In this document: piece after piece, positions 1 to 8,902 of the stretch
Layout: every line of letters begins with the position of its first letter
Position numbering within the stretch: position 1 is the first letter of the stretch
NCBI GenBank assembly: GCA_944326305.1
Contig: CALVDL010000021.1
Location: forward strand, 1-52,539
DNA length: 52,539 bases
Direction: 5' to 3'
Source of the DNA: an uncultured Bacteroidales bacterium
Lineage (GTDB): Bacteria; Bacteroidota; Bacteroidia; Bacteroidales; UBA932
Translations under genes and position numbers: made by a program
Notes under the pieces: model-generated
Seen by the model: only the letters and a program-made list of their open reading frames with translations
Database searches by the model: none
Told to the model about the DNA's origin: nothing

Positions 1-128
1 CCGAGCGGAGCCGAGGGATCTGTTAATTCCTTCTACAGATTTCTCCACTCACTTTGTTCGGTCGAAATGACAGAGAAAGTCCTGTCCGGGCGAAATGACA
101 GAGAAGGTCCCGTTCGGTCGAAATGACA
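1..128. repeat. Intergenic repeat with 28-bp tandem units
   Basis: The ten-base word CGAAATGACA occurs at 63-72, 91-100 and 119-128, exactly 28 bases apart each time. Units 61-88 and 89-116 differ at only a few positions, and a third, partial unit starts at 117. The flanking bases 1-22 are rich in GAGC/CGAG words of the kind often seen in dispersed intergenic repeats of Bacteroidota. No open frame of note crosses it. It lies beyond the 3' end of the biotin synthase gene. That it is dispersed in the genome is inference. Confidence 0.7.
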
Positions 129-220
129 ATTCATGTCTGTTCACCTCCAGTCACATGCGGTGACAGCCCCGTCGGCACAACCGGGCCGGTCCCCTCCCGC
201 AATGCTCCAGGGACGGCAAC

Positions 221-1336
221 TTACAGTGTATAGCCGGCTGCAAGGATACGCGCCTTGTCCGTAGCGACATCGGCACCAGTGGTGGTGAGCATGTCGCCGA
301 TTATGGCCGAGTTGATTCCCGCCCGGAAAGCCGTCATGACAGCCTGTTCCGAAAGCCTGGCCCGGCCTCCCGCAAATCTCAGGTATGCGTCCGGCATGAC
401 AAGACGGAACATGGCCACTGTCCTGATTATCTCATCTTCGGATATTAGTGGAATACCGTACAGAGGCGTACCCTTTATTGGAGAAAGGATATTTATAGGG
501 ACCGACTTCACCCCCAGTTCCCTGAGAGTGAAAGCCAGTTCGAGACGCTGCGCCATCGTCTCTCCCATCCCTATAATCCCTCCGCTGCATATATCCATAC
601 CTGCTTCACGGGCTTCGTGCAGTGTTTTGACCTTTTCGGTTTGTGTGTGTGTAGAGCAGAGTTGCCCGAAATAAGATGGGGCAGTCTCCAGGTTGCAGTG
701 GTACCTGGAGATGCCGGCCCGGTAAAGCCGTATGAGCGCAGATTTGTCCAACAGCCCTGCCGAGAGGCAGAGCGATATGCCGCATTCCTTCTTCAGCAGG
801 GCGGCTGTACAGGAAATTGAATCTATTTCTTTTTCAGTGAGACGGCGTCCGCTGGTGACAATCGAGAACCTCCCTATGCCCTGACCCTCGCACTGCCTTG
901 CGGCCTTGAGGACGGCATCGGAATCCAGAAGAGGATAACAGGAGACATCCGTATGATAATGTGCCGACTGGGCGCACCACCGGCAGTCTTCCGGACAGCG
1001 CCCCGATTTGGCGTTGATGATGGAACAGGTGTCGAACCGTCGCGGGGAGCACGCGTCATTTACAGCCGTGGCCAGGGCGACAAGCTGCGGCAGCGGCACA
1101 GACTCCGCCATATTCTCCGCTTCATCGCGCTCCAGCCCCCCACGGCGTATGATACGCTCCACCAAGGCGCTGTCAACCGCCCCGGCCTTCTCCATGGAAG
1201 CATCCGCGATGCCTTTGCTCACCTGGCCGATAGTCACATGCTTTCCTATGCTGCAAAATGCGGAATAGGCCTTGTGCCCCCACCTGCGGAAGCGCAGTGA
1301 CTTTACTGTAAACTTTTTATTGCTGTTCCTTTTCAT
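221..1336 (-). CDS. bioB: Biotin synthase (radical SAM), with N-terminal extension
   Basis: Converts dethiobiotin to biotin by radical-SAM sulfur insertion; cytoplasmic. The radical SAM cysteines are C114, C118 and C121 in GRCPEDCRWCAQ. C190 and C250 (MDICSGG) fall where E. coli Cys128 and Cys188 are expected. The residue at the E. coli Cys97 position is Ser158 (RFSIVTSG). The 371 residues exceed the usual 320-350. About 50 extra residues precede the conserved core and contain a basic/aromatic stretch, RRWGHKAYSAF. The start at 1336 overlaps the stop of the upstream OstA-like gene as ATGA, which suggests translational coupling. A more conventional start would be Met48 at 1195. No other biotin gene is in the window. 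The family call is secure; the start is not. Confidence 0.9.
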   Translation of the reverse strand: MKRNSNKKFTVKSLRFRRWGHKAYSAFCSIGKHVTIGQVSKGIADASMEKAGAVDSALVERIIRRGGLERDEAENMAESVPLPQLVALATAVNDACSPRRFDTCSIINAKSGRCPEDCRWCAQSAHYHTDVSCYPLLDSDAVLKAARQCEGQGIGRFSIVTSGRRLTEKEIDSISCTAALLKKECGISLCLSAGLLDKSALIRLYRAGISRYHCNLETAPSYFGQLCSTHTQTEKVKTLHEAREAGMDICSGGIIGMGETMAQRLELAFTLRELGVKSVPINILSPIKGTPLYGIPLISEDEIIRTVAMFRLVMPDAYLRFAGGRARLSEQAVMTAFRAGINSAIIGDMLTTTGADVATDKARILAAGYTL

Positions 1337-4053
1337 TCTTCTTCCGGCTTTATCACCGCCTCGCCCTGCACAAGCGGGGCCTGAGGGGCGGTCTTTTTAC
1401 TGCGAGCGGACTTCCTGTCCTGCCTGGCCTTCTTCTCCTCCGCCTTGCGCAGATATTTCTCCTTGTACATCTCCAGTTTGATTGAGTCTTTCCGGGCCTC
1501 CTCCTGCGCGGCAATGATCAGCTTCAGCTTGCGGGACCGCTCTTTCTCCTTCCTCTTTTCCTCCTTGATCTTCTCCTTGTCGGCATCCGCCTGGTCCTTC
1601 TGCGCCCATCTCTTTTCCCGCTCGGCGATACGGGCAGCCTTCTTCTCCTCCCGCTCTTTCCGCGCCTGTTCCTTCAGCTGCTCTTTTGTTGGCACCACGG
1701 AGGCAAGCGAGTCAGCTATCTCCAGCTGCCTTATGGAATCGGCCGCAGCGATGGAATCCACTCTCGCAATCGAGTCGGCGACAAACGCCAGGCTGTCAGA
1801 CAGGGCTATGGAATCCGCCACTGCAATGGAATCGAGCCTTGCTATCGCAATGGAGTCCTTCACGAACTGCTCATAACGGATCCTGTCCTGCTCAAGCGCC
1901 TCACGCTCACGCTCCCTGACCAGAGCAAGTGAATCGCGTTCCTCTATCTGCGTATATATGTCATCGATATATCCCGGGAAATACAGTCCGGTCTGTACGA
2001 ACCTCGCCCTCGGGCGTGAAGAATAGTGCTTCCGCTGCGGGGAGCGCAGTTCCTGTGAAGTGATCGAGTAACGGTCCGCAGGCCTTATGTCAGGCTGCCA
2101 GTTGAATCCTTTGAGCACCTGCTCGTCAGAAGTCATCTGGGCCACAGGATAGGCGTCGCTCTTGACCGTGTCATAATAGTATATCTTATGTATCGTGCCG
2201 TCCTTGAATACGGCAGACAGCATCTTCGACTCCTTCTTGTTGGCTGTGGCCAATGCGTCATTCTCCTCAAGATAGAACAGGGCCGCGGCCCCGCCGAGGG
2301 CGTCGAACCGCTGCAGCTGCGAACCCGCGTCAAAGTATGCCATCATCTCGGTGCTCCGTATCTGGTCATAGTGTACGCTGTCCTGCTGGTTGTGCACAAA
2401 CGCATTCGACATCAGGCTCACTTTCTCCAATGTGCTACCCCTGACAAGGGCATATACGCTGTCCGCGAGATATTCCTGGGTAATCTCGTTCCAGATGACC
2501 GGCTGCTTGAAAAGCCTCGCGATAGAATCCAGGTCGCAATACTCCAGAGAGTCGCAAACGATCTGCATATTCTTCTTGTATATCTTCACATTGTTCAAGG
2601 CCCTTACAAACCCTATCTTGGTCGTGTCGGGCTCCGGTTCCGGGACAGCCATACTGTCAGCCGCAGCCAGTGAATCTGTCCCGACAGACAGTGAATCCAC
2701 CGTAACGGCCAGTGAATCCGGAGCGACAGACAGCGAATCCGCCGTTACTGACAGGGAATCGGATGCGACCGCCAGTGAGTCAGCCCCGGCAGCGGTGGAA
2801 TCCGCCACGGAAGATACAGGAGCTGCAGGGACGGCCCCGGAATCCTTCTTTACGTTCCTGGAGTCACCTCCTTCACCCTGTTTCCCGGCATTCTTATCCG
2901 GCTTGGGCGGGATGTCAGGCTTCCTGTTGGGGTCGTTCTTTGCGGCCTCCTCTGCCGCTTTGGCAGCCTCGGCGGCCGCCTTTTTCCTGAATTCCGACAC
3001 CGGGTCGACATCCATGGTCGAGAGCCTCATACCGGCGTCCACCACAAGCATGGAATCAATATCGCACTTCCGGACAGTATAATATATGAGAGTATCCGCC
3101 CCGAAATATACAGTGTCCCTGCCGGATTCCTGTTCCTGGTCCTCTATTTCTGCAAGTACAGCGGGAACCCTGGTCATTGTCACCGTTGATGAGGAATCTG
3201 TGTATGCAATACGGCCGGCAAGCCCCGATACATTCCTGGAGGTATCGGTCACCTGCGCATTCCCGAGCATATCCACATCCATCGTGTTCCTGTAGAAATA
3301 AAGGGAATCGCTCCAGCCCTCCTGCACATCCGACATCACATGCACATTATTGTTGAAAAAGAAAACCTCCCTGCCACGGTCGTACCATCCTGCATTGGCA
3401 GAAAGCATGTTGTCGTCCTTCCATGCATCTGTGCTGTAGCCGAATGTGGCGAGATTCCTTTCTGATTCGTATTTGAGCCATGAGGTCTTCACGAAAATGG
3501 AGTCCGTGAACATGTTCACGTCTTCCGTGAAGGTGAAAAGCTTTATCTTGGATTCGTATTTGCCGTTCTGGCTCTCGATTATCTGCCCGTCCTTGTCCTT
3601 CATCGAGCCTCCGCCCCGGAACACGGCGATACTGTCCTTGGTGTTGTAGTCCAGGTTCCTGGTCCTGAGGATGTTGTTGTCCTTGTCCCTGAGCTGCACC
3701 ACATTGCCGCGGAACTCGGCCAGGTCCCGGTCGATATAATAGACCATCTTCTCGCTCTGCAGTTCCGTCTCCTCCTGGATTATCTTGACATTGCCGATGG
3801 CGTCTATGATCCTGGTATCGACATTCCAGAGCGCCGTGTCGCACAGGAGGTAGGTATTGTTGTGAAGGAAAGTCGCAGGTCCGGTGACCTTCCTGAGGCT
3901 CTGGCCGTTGATCTCCAGGAGCTGGGCCTTCTTGGAGCTTATGAGCGTGACGATACTGTCTTCCGGCTCATCCTTCTCCTGCGCCTGCGCATAGGCGGAA
4001 AAAGGAAGCAGAAGAAACGGCAGACAATATGACAGTCGCTTCAGAAACCTCAT
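1333..4053 (-). CDS. OstA-like protein (LptA/LptD-type envelope protein)
   Basis: 906 residues. A signal peptide (about residues 1-23, ending SAYAQA) is followed by an OstA/LptA-like beta repeat region over roughly residues 30-330. Phrases such as KVTGPATFLHNNTYLLCDTA and MVYYIDRDLAEFRGNV are typical of Bacteroidota OstA-like proteins, which are thought to act in lipopolysaccharide transport or assembly. The middle is low-complexity: a Pro/Lys linker near 370-400 and Asp-Ser-Leu repeats near 413-470. A second Asp-Ser-Ile/Leu block lies near 728-785, and the C-terminus is very rich in Lys, Arg and Glu. It is the last gene before bioB (ATGA overlap) and follows the SurA-like gene by five bases, so folding and LPS-assembly factors are grouped. 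Function is inferred from family and neighbours. Confidence 0.8.
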   Translation of the reverse strand: MRFLKRLSYCLPFLLLPFSAYAQAQEKDEPEDSIVTLISSKKAQLLEINGQSLRKVTGPATFLHNNTYLLCDTALWNVDTRIIDAIGNVKIIQEETELQSEKMVYYIDRDLAEFRGNVVQLRDKDNNILRTRNLDYNTKDSIAVFRGGGSMKDKDGQIIESQNGKYESKIKLFTFTEDVNMFTDSIFVKTSWLKYESERNLATFGYSTDAWKDDNMLSANAGWYDRGREVFFFNNNVHVMSDVQEGWSDSLYFYRNTMDVDMLGNAQVTDTSRNVSGLAGRIAYTDSSSTVTMTRVPAVLAEIEDQEQESGRDTVYFGADTLIYYTVRKCDIDSMLVVDAGMRLSTMDVDPVSEFRKKAAAEAAKAAEEAAKNDPNRKPDIPPKPDKNAGKQGEGGDSRNVKKDSGAVPAAPVSSVADSTAAGADSLAVASDSLSVTADSLSVAPDSLAVTVDSLSVGTDSLAAADSMAVPEPEPDTTKIGFVRALNNVKIYKKNMQIVCDSLEYCDLDSIARLFKQPVIWNEITQEYLADSVYALVRGSTLEKVSLMSNAFVHNQQDSVHYDQIRSTEMMAYFDAGSQLQRFDALGGAAALFYLEENDALATANKKESKMLSAVFKDGTIHKIYYYDTVKSDAYPVAQMTSDEQVLKGFNWQPDIRPADRYSITSQELRSPQRKHYSSRPRARFVQTGLYFPGYIDDIYTQIEERDSLALVREREREALEQDRIRYEQFVKDSIAIARLDSIAVADSIALSDSLAFVADSIARVDSIAAADSIRQLEIADSLASVVPTKEQLKEQARKEREEKKAARIAEREKRWAQKDQADADKEKIKEEKRKEKERSRKLKLIIAAQEEARKDSIKLEMYKEKYLRKAEEKKARQDRKSARSKKTAPQAPLVQGEAVIKPEEE

Positions 4054-4058
4054 GACAA

Positions 4059-5438
4059 TCAGTTCTCCCTGAACTTGTCAGCCCAGCCGTCGTGATCGAA
4101 TTCGCAATATTTGAACAGGGGGTCTATGACAATGTATGTTGTATTCAGCTTAGACGCGATGAAATCATCCACGGCCTTCATGGAAGCCTCCTGTTTAACC
4201 TGGTCTGAAAGAAGGCTGTAATCCTCCTTGAAGGAAGCCGTATGTGCAGGCAGGATCCTGTCCACCTTGATGATCTTGTAGACGGTGTTCCCGTCCCTGC
4301 CCTCGTTGTCGAGAGACTCCACCGGTTCGGAGACCTCGCCTTCCTTCAGGTCCTTGATGGCGGCATAGTCCTGTGGCTTGAGCTGGTCGATCTCATAGTA
4401 TGAGGAGCCTGTATTCGGGTCGGCCATCTGGCCCCCGTTGGTCCTCGTGGCCAGGTCCTCGGAATAGAACCGGGCGGCCATCTCGAATGTCACTGCCCCG
4501 TTAGCCATCTCGGTCTTGAGGCTGTCGAGTACATGGAATGCCTTGTCCCTGTCCTGCGTAGTGTATTCCGGCTTGAGGAGGATATGGCGGGCGTTGAACA
4601 TGTCGCCCTTCTTTTCGAGCACTTCGATGATATGGAATCCGTCCGGGGTCTCCACTATCTGGGACACGACCCCCGGCTTCAAGGCCATGGCCGCATCCGA
4701 GAATGCTGGCCAGAAAATGGATTTGGACGCCATCCCGAGCTCTCCGCCTTTCATGGCGCTGCCCGGATCCTGGGAATATATCCTTGCGAGTGTGGAGAAC
4801 TTCTCCCCGTTGATGATACGCTCACGGATTGCAAGGAGACGCTCCTTCACGGCCATGTTTGCGGCCTCCCTGTCCGGATAGATGCATATCTGGCTGAGCT
4901 GGTATTTGACCGGCACCACAGGAAGGTCGTCCGGGTCGGTCCTTTTCAGGTACTCCTCCACATCAAAAGGCGTCACTTCCGGTATGTCCGACATGATGTT
5001 CTGCTGCATCTGCTGGGTGAGGCTCTGGTCCTGGAAGGCCTCCCTCCACTCCTGGCGGAGCTTGTAAATAGGCTTCCCGAACTGCTTCTCCACCCCTTCA
5101 TCACCGCCGAAATATGTCCTGAACTGGTCAATCCTGTTCCTCAGCTCACCCTCAACCATATCATTGTTGACAGAGAGGGAGTCCAGGCGGGCCTGCATAA
5201 GAAAAAGTTTTGAAACCATCATGTTCTCCAGGATTTCGCATCTGGCGTCCCTTTCCGACACAAAACCCTGCGCCATCATGATACGGACCTCCTCCTCGAG
5301 ATCGGAAATCATTATCATTTCATCCCCTACGACAGCGATGGTCTTGTCTATGATGCCGTCAGGATACTGCTGGCCATATACCTGGGATGCAATCCAGGGG
5401 AACACCATAGCGGCAGCGGTGATTAAAAATCTTCTCAT
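4059..5438 (-). CDS. SurA-type periplasmic peptidyl-prolyl isomerase
   Basis: 459 residues with a signal peptide ending near VYGQ (about residue 23). A SurA N-terminal-like helical region (KTIAVVGDEMIMISDLEEEV, about 32-50) is followed by two parvulin (rotamase) units. The first covers about 175-275 (KGGELGMASKSIFWPAF, GFHIIEVLEKK); the second covers about 285-390 (NARHILLKPE, TNGGQMAD). Such proteins chaperone outer-membrane proteins through the periplasm. It lies between a second foldase-like lipoprotein gene (24 bases upstream) and the OstA-like gene, consistent with an outer-membrane biogenesis operon. The family call is firm; orthology to E. coli surA is not claimed. Confidence 0.88.
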   Translation of the reverse strand: MRRFLITAAAMVFPWIASQVYGQQYPDGIIDKTIAVVGDEMIMISDLEEEVRIMMAQGFVSERDARCEILENMMVSKLFLMQARLDSLSVNNDMVEGELRNRIDQFRTYFGGDEGVEKQFGKPIYKLRQEWREAFQDQSLTQQMQQNIMSDIPEVTPFDVEEYLKRTDPDDLPVVPVKYQLSQICIYPDREAANMAVKERLLAIRERIINGEKFSTLARIYSQDPGSAMKGGELGMASKSIFWPAFSDAAMALKPGVVSQIVETPDGFHIIEVLEKKGDMFNARHILLKPEYTTQDRDKAFHVLDSLKTEMANGAVTFEMAARFYSEDLATRTNGGQMADPNTGSSYYEIDQLKPQDYAAIKDLKEGEVSEPVESLDNEGRDGNTVYKIIKVDRILPAHTASFKEDYSLLSDQVKQEASMKAVDDFIASKLNTTYIVIDPLFKYCEFDHDGWADKFREN

Positions 5439-5461
5439 TTCAATATCGGATGTATGTTCTG

Positions 5462-6322
5462 TTATAATATCTCAATTTTCCCTTTCGAGCGCGCATCCTC
5501 AAGCAAGTCCCGTTCCAGATTGCTTATCAGCTCGTGTTTTCTGATGCTTATGATCATGTCTTCAATACGGGCGGAGCAGTAATCAAGCGGTGCCATGTCC
5601 CCGGCCGCCTTGTAGTCGACAATATACGCCACGTTCAGTTTCCCGGAGGAATCCTCCATCTCCACCATGGAATTCCTCACCCTGGACATCAGGGTGGCAT
5701 AGTCGATGCCGAAGTTCCCGGCAAGCTGCGGGAGGCTTATCCACGCCCCGGAGTAGTCAGTATAGACATCGGCGGAAAAATACGCCAGGCTGTCTGCCTC
5801 CACCAGGTCATCCACCACCGTGGACGCCATCTTCTTTTTTATCAGGGACGCATTGGGAGAATCCGGGGATATGCGCATATAGCGGACCTTGGCTATCGGG
5901 GTATTCAGGACGAACTGGTCCTTGTGCTCCTCATAGTACATGGCTACCTCATCATCCGTGACTGCTGTGTCAAGACGTTCGTTCACATATTTCTGCTCGT
6001 ATTTGTATTTGAGCAGGGAGCGCCTGTATTCCTCCAGTTCCCTGGACACATCCTTGTCGCTCTTGGAGAGCTGGGCCTCGGCCACATCCATGAACACGAC
6101 GTCTGAAGCCCACGCATTGATATACTGCAAAGCCAGGGCAATGCTGTCCTGGGGGGACGCGGAGGCCGGGACGACCTTGTCGAGCTCGCTTTTGTACAGG
6201 CAGGCCTTCCCGACCCTGGCAACCACCTGGTCATCGTGCACAAGAGATGAAATCGTCCTGCATGACGGCAACGCCAGCAAGACGATTCCGGAAATTATCC
6301 CTATAACACGAAGATTATGCAT
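5462..6322 (-). CDS. SurA-N-like periplasmic lipoprotein, foldase-related
   Basis: 286 residues. The signal sequence ends in a lipobox (LALPSC, Cys at about residue 21), so the product should be a lipoprotein. The body resembles the N- and C-terminal chaperone parts of SurA/PpiD-type proteins: VVARVGKACLYKSELDKVVP at about 33-52 matches the usual start of such domains. I see no convincing parvulin catalytic unit, so it may be a chaperone without isomerase activity. It sits between guaB (18 bases) and the SurA-like gene, the order commonly seen in Bacteroidota. Confidence 0.75.
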   Translation of the reverse strand: MHNLRVIGIISGIVLLALPSCRTISSLVHDDQVVARVGKACLYKSELDKVVPASASPQDSIALALQYINAWASDVVFMDVAEAQLSKSDKDVSRELEEYRRSLLKYKYEQKYVNERLDTAVTDDEVAMYYEEHKDQFVLNTPIAKVRYMRISPDSPNASLIKKKMASTVVDDLVEADSLAYFSADVYTDYSGAWISLPQLAGNFGIDYATLMSRVRNSMVEMEDSSGKLNVAYIVDYKAAGDMAPLDYCSARIEDMIISIRKHELISNLERDLLEDARSKGKIEIL

Positions 6323-6340
6323 TTCCTGACACCGCCCCTC

Positions 6341-7810
6341 CTATCTGGAATAGTTAGGGGCCTCACGGGTGATGGTGACATCATGCGGATGGCTCTCGAG
6401 GTACCCGGCCTGGGTGATACGTACGAACCTGGCGGACCTCAGGGCCTCTATGTCCTTTGCCCCGCAGTAGCCCATCCCGGCACGGAGGCCTCCGATAAGC
6501 TGGTATACCACTTCTGCAAGCGTACCCTTGTAAGGCACCTGTGCCACAATACCTTCCGGCACAAGTTTCTTGATGTCTTCCTCCATGTCCTGGAAATACC
6601 TGTCCTTGGACCCCTGCTGCATGGCCTCGAGGGAGCCCATGCCCCTGTATGACTTGAACTTCCTTCCGTTCAGGATAATGGTCTCTCCAGGAGACTCCTC
6701 GACCCCTGCGAAGAGGGAGCCTGCCATAATGGTGCTGGCTCCGGCGGCGAGCGCCTTCACGATGTCGCCCGAATACCGGATACCGCCGTCGGCTATTATC
6801 GGAATGCCCGTCCCCTTGAGGGCTTCGGAAGCCATCATCACGGCCGAGAGCTGAGGCATGCCGACCCCGGCGATGATGCGTGTGGTGCAGATGGAGCCCG
6901 GGCCTATGCCGACTTTCACTGCCTTGACTCCCGCATCCGCAAGAGCCTTCGCCCCTTCTGCGGTAGCCACGTTCCCGGCGACTATCTGTATGTCAGGAAG
7001 GGCGTCGCAGGCCTTCTTTATCACCTCGAGCACGCCGACCGAATGCCCGTGCGCCGTATCGACGACGACCGCATCGGCCCCGGCGCTTGTGAGCATCTCT
7101 ATCCTTTCTATCGTATCTGATTTCACACCGACAGCAGCGGCCACGAGAAGCCGGCCCTTGGAATCCTTTGACGCTATCGGGTTGTCCTTTATCTTCATCA
7201 GGTCCTTGTAGGTGATAAGCCCGGCGAGCTTGCCGTCCTTGTCAACGACAGGAAGTTTCTCGAACTTATGGTTCTTCAGTATTTCCGTTGCCTCCTTCAG
7301 TCCGATCACCTTCGGGGCCGTCACCAGATTTTCGGATGTCATCACCTGGGAGACCGGGAGCTTCATGTTGTCCTGGAAACGGAGGTCGCGGTTGGTCACT
7401 ATACCTATAAGGTAGTTGTTCGCGTCTACCACAGGGATTCCGCCGATATGGTGCTGGGCCATCATTGCGAGGGCGTCGCCCACAGTAGCATCCGGACGGA
7501 TGGTGACAGGATCGTAGATCATGCCGTTCTCCGCCCTTTTGACACGGCGCACCTGCCTCATCTGCTCCTCGATGGTCATATTCTTGTGTATCACGCCGAT
7601 ACCTCCGGAACGGGCAATCGCAATGGCCAGCTCCGCCTCAGTGACCGTATCCATGGCAGCCGACACTATCGGTGTGTGGAGCCTTATATCTGTAGTGAAT
7701 TTTGTACTGACATCTACAGTCCGGGGAAGCACCTCGGAGCGTGCAGGGATAAGCAAAACGTCATCGAAGGTCAGTCCTTCGGGAATCTGAGAATTAACAA
7801 AAGTCTGCAT
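6341..7810 (-). CDS. guaB: Inosine-5'-monophosphate dehydrogenase
   Basis: Oxidises IMP to XMP with NAD+, the committed step of GMP synthesis; cytoplasmic tetramer. From the ATG at 7810 the protein is 489 residues, normal for the family. The N-terminus has [15 protein letters not shown]. Two CBS domains occupy about 95-205 ([27 protein letters not shown]). The catalytic cysteine is Cys308 in GPGSICTTR, and the flap region has the usual [10 protein letters not shown]. The frame opens seven codons earlier at 7831, but that ATG lies inside the promoter -7 box (7829-7836), which decides for the start at 7810. It heads a probable operon with the foldase and OstA-like genes. Confidence 0.96.
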   Translation of the reverse strand: MQTFVNSQIPEGLTFDDVLLIPARSEVLPRTVDVSTKFTTDIRLHTPIVSAAMDTVTEAELAIAIARSGGIGVIHKNMTIEEQMRQVRRVKRAENGMIYDPVTIRPDATVGDALAMMAQHHIGGIPVVDANNYLIGIVTNRDLRFQDNMKLPVSQVMTSENLVTAPKVIGLKEATEILKNHKFEKLPVVDKDGKLAGLITYKDLMKIKDNPIASKDSKGRLLVAAAVGVKSDTIERIEMLTSAGADAVVVDTAHGHSVGVLEVIKKACDALPDIQIVAGNVATAEGAKALADAGVKAVKVGIGPGSICTTRIIAGVGMPQLSAVMMASEALKGTGIPIIADGGIRYSGDIVKALAAGASTIMAGSLFAGVEESPGETIILNGRKFKSYRGMGSLEAMQQGSKDRYFQDMEEDIKKLVPEGIVAQVPYKGTLAEVVYQLIGGLRAGMGYCGAKDIEALRSARFVRITQAGYLESHPHDVTITREAPNYSR

Positions 7811-7828
7811 CGCAAATAATTTTGCACG

Positions 7829-7861
7829 CAAATATAAGAATAATTGGATTATTTACACAAA
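7829..7861 (-). promoter_or_regulatory. Bacteroides-type promoter of guaB
   Basis: On the minus strand, -33 TTTG (7861-7858) is separated by 21 bases from a perfect -7 TATATTTG (7836-7829). The expected transcription start is about 7822, giving a leader of roughly a dozen bases before the ATG at 7810. The -33 element overlaps the last codons of the upstream radical SAM gene. No purine riboswitch-like fold is evident in so short a leader. Confidence 0.75.
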
Positions 7862-8878
7862 ATTATTATTCAACTGTTTAAAATTATCCTGTTCAAGCCT
7901 GCGGCCCTGCCAGGTGAGACGTTCTTCAAGTCTCCGGTCCAGGAGACGGAGCAGTTCCACATTACGGATAAGTCCCCATGGGGTCTCTTTGACAAAACGC
8001 GGCGGGACTTCGCCGGCGAAACGCTCGATATAAAGGTCCGGGCGCAGACGCTCGAGCATATCCACGAAAAAGTCGATGTAGCCCTCCAGCGGGAACTTCA
8101 CGAAATCCTCAGGGCAGGCCGCATATTCCTTCTCCATGCGGGTTCCCTTTACTATCTGGAGCTGGTGGAACTTAACGGAGCGGAGCGGGAGCGAATTAAT
8201 CATGGCCGCCTCCTCCAGCATCATCTCCCTGGTCTCGCCCGGCAGGCCGAGGATGAAATGGGCCCCGGTGTCAATGCCGCGCTCCGCAGTAAGGGTCACG
8301 GCCCTGCGGGCACAGGCGAAACCGTGTCCCCGGTTTATACGGGCAAGGGTGCTGTCATAGCAGGACTCTATGCCGTATTCAACGATGACTATCGGGGCTT
8401 TACGCTCCACGCCACCCACCACGCGGCTCCATCCGGGCATGGCACTGCCTTCAGCCAGGGAAGCCAGCCAGTCCAGTTTCCCCTCATCCACGCAGTCAGG
8501 ACGCGTACCTATTACAATCCCCGCCACCTGCGGATGGGAAAGGGCTTCGAGATAGAGTCGCTGCAAATGCCCGAGCGGGGCGTACGTATTTGAATAAGAC
8601 TGGAAATAGGCAAGATAGGAAGATGCGTTGCGGTATCTTACCTTGTGGAATTCAATGCCCTCGTCTATCTGTGCATGCAGGGGCTTGCCGGCAGAACTGT
8701 ATGCAGGGTGGAATGCGGCATTGTCGCAATAGGTACAGCCTCCCCGCCCGACGCTACCGTCCCTGTTAGGACAAGTGAAGCCTGCATCGATGACTATCTT
8801 CTGCAGGCGTTCACCATAGGTCTTGCGGAAATATCCGACAAAGGAATTGTATCTTTTGCCTTCCGGGAAATCAAACAT
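7853..8878 (-). CDS. Radical SAM protein, YhcC/TIGR01212-like
   Basis: 341 residues. The N-terminus carries the family pattern YNSFVGYFRKTYGERLQKI, then FTCPNRDG and GGCTYCDN, whose cysteines would bind the 4Fe-4S cluster. The rest matches the YhcC-like family (QSYSNTYAP, IGTRPDCVDE, GIESCYDSTL, HFILGLPGET). The substrate of this widespread cytoplasmic family is not established to my knowledge. It follows galE by 24 bases on the same strand. Its stop overlaps the guaB promoter, so it is probably the end of the galE transcript. Confidence 0.88.
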   Translation of the reverse strand: MFDFPEGKRYNSFVGYFRKTYGERLQKIVIDAGFTCPNRDGSVGRGGCTYCDNAAFHPAYSSAGKPLHAQIDEGIEFHKVRYRNASSYLAYFQSYSNTYAPLGHLQRLYLEALSHPQVAGIVIGTRPDCVDEGKLDWLASLAEGSAMPGWSRVVGGVERKAPIVIVEYGIESCYDSTLARINRGHGFACARRAVTLTAERGIDTGAHFILGLPGETREMMLEEAAMINSLPLRSVKFHQLQIVKGTRMEKEYAACPEDFVKFPLEGYIDFFVDMLERLRPDLYIERFAGEVPPRFVKETPWGLIRNVELLRLLDRRLEERLTWQGRRLEQDNFKQLNNNFV

Positions 8879-8902
8879 TCTCGAAACAGGTTTACCGGAA
8901 AA

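Noticed and set aside
1..128. CRISPR array
   Set aside because: Units are adjacent with no spacers of constant length between conserved repeats, and there are only two full copies.
2390..3082. A 230-codon plus-strand open frame opposite the OstA-like gene
   Set aside because: Its Ser/Ala/Glu-rich repeats are simply the complement of the Asp-Ser-Leu repeat codons.
4533..5213. A 226-codon plus-strand open frame opposite the SurA-like gene
   Set aside because: No recognisable motif, while the opposite strand has two parvulin units.
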